Shown piece after piece: positions 63,566 through 64,000 of a stretch of 64,000 nucleotides of DNA. The DNA comes from CBDHFQ01 sp965262565. GTDB taxonomy: Bacteria; Bacteroidota; Bacteroidia; J057. Location of the stretch: contig CBDHFQ010000024.1 of the NCBI GenBank assembly GCA_965262565.1, positions 115,720-179,719 of the forward strand. Reading direction: 5' to 3'. Positions within the stretch are counted from its first letter, which is position 1. Every line of letters begins with the position of its first letter. A model generated the notes under the pieces. That model was given only the letters and a program-made list of their open reading frames with translations, was not told where the DNA came from and did not search any database. Position numbers and translations under genes: made by a program.

Positions 63566-64000
63566 ATGGAAAAGTAAGAATTTCGTTTGTATGGCTTCTG
63601 GAAAATTTAAAAAGTTCAAAATTAGGTGTAAATCTGGGTTTTTTGGGAATTGAAGGAGAATGGGAAATAGATGAGATACAGCAAAAAGCTGCCTGGGAGA
63701 TATATGTGGAGCTCGTAACCCGCGTAACAGTTCAGGAATTAAAGGAAGATGAAGGATTATTGAGAGAAGCACTTAGCTCTTTTTACACCTTATTTCAGAC
63801 AACGAGAGATATTTTGCGCAAATATGGCCCCGGCATTGCTACGCCAGGACAGGCAGACGATACAACTTTGGGTCATGTAGCTGTGGGTGTACTGAATAAA
63901 GTATTGAGACCTGTATTGGCCAAATATCATCCGCTCTTAAAAGAATATGAAGAAAGTAAAGCTGTCAATATTTCCTCTGTAGAACATGAAGGGAATTGGG
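63566..64000 (+). CDS. Hypothetical protein, partial, probable frameshift after the third codon
   Basis: An open frame runs off the end of the window. It reads VRISFVWLLENLKSSKLGVN, then LGIEGEWEIDEIQQKAAWEI, TRDILRKYGPGIATPGQADD and LRPVLAKYHPLLKEYEES. The nearest ATG (63566) is one base out of frame (MEK then stop); adding one A to AAAA gives MEKVRISFVW, a natural start. It is divergent from target 3 with 59 bp between starts. It is predicted mostly helical and has no signal peptide. I do not recognise the family. Its position beside the DGR target makes it a candidate conflict-system gene. Confidence 0.6.

Noticed and set aside
63503..63772. Leftward 89-codon open frame
   Set aside because: It overlaps the divergent rightward gene and the target 3 start, has a hydrophobic random composition and no recognisable motif.

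Overview
The window looks like a piece of a Bacteroidota chromosome (Cytophagales/Saprospirales-like). The evidence is A+T-rich DNA, LytTR/LytS-type two-component genes, many long MacB/FtsX-type permeases without an ATPase, lipoproteins with short Bacteroidota-style signal peptides, a protein with a T9SS-like C-terminal tail, and starts that mostly lack Shine-Dalgarno sequences. I saw no rRNA, tRNA, CRISPR array or intact insertion sequence.

Layout. 0-6 kb: the end of a sodium:solute symporter, a LytTR response regulator and its LytS-type kinase separated by a broken esterase, then two unassigned proteins. 6-20 kb: a patchwork of small metabolic and stress genes (HxlR, a truncated DJ-1/PfpI gene, VOC and cupin proteins, two AraC regulators, an Old Yellow Enzyme, DinB, DUF1826, DsrE, DUF1080, cytochrome c). 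20-23 kb: a type II restriction-modification system with a controller gene, then a PIN-like toxin gene. 23-31 kb: acyltransferase, LytTR membrane regulator, nitrilase, PQQ-type sugar dehydrogenase and a permease; four of these five are split by single-base frameshifts. 31-41 kb: four intact tandem permeases plus one small protein, which with the frameshifted permease form one leftward operon. 41-52 kb: three serine hydrolases, a sulfatase with dockerin-like repeats, an oxidoreductase, a beta-propeller lipoprotein, a DUF1028 protein and the tail of a sixth permease.

The main find is a diversity-generating retroelement (DGR) at 52.2-63.5 kb. It has a DGR reverse transcriptase (IGNLTSQ and YVDD motifs), an Avd accessory protein encoded head-to-head with it, and a template repeat (TR) at the 3' end of the RT gene. 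It also has three variable repeats (VRs), each at the 3' end of a gene of about 1000 codons. The targets have the order TIR - nSTAND NTPase - FGE-sulfatase (C-type-lectin-like) domain, so the element diversifies the putative sensor tip of an immune or conflict-type signalling protein. Between TR and VR1 every one of 14 substitutions falls on a template adenine (coding strand). A GC hairpin sits exactly 40 nt downstream of each VR and is absent next to the TR. Target 1 is intact, target 2 carries two single-base insertions, and target 3 is heavily frameshifted: a decay gradient away from the TR. A duplicated 3' end of avd beside target 3 records how the array was copied.

The frameshift clusters (23-31 kb and 57-63.7 kb) could be real gene decay or indel errors in the assembly; the sequence alone cannot decide.
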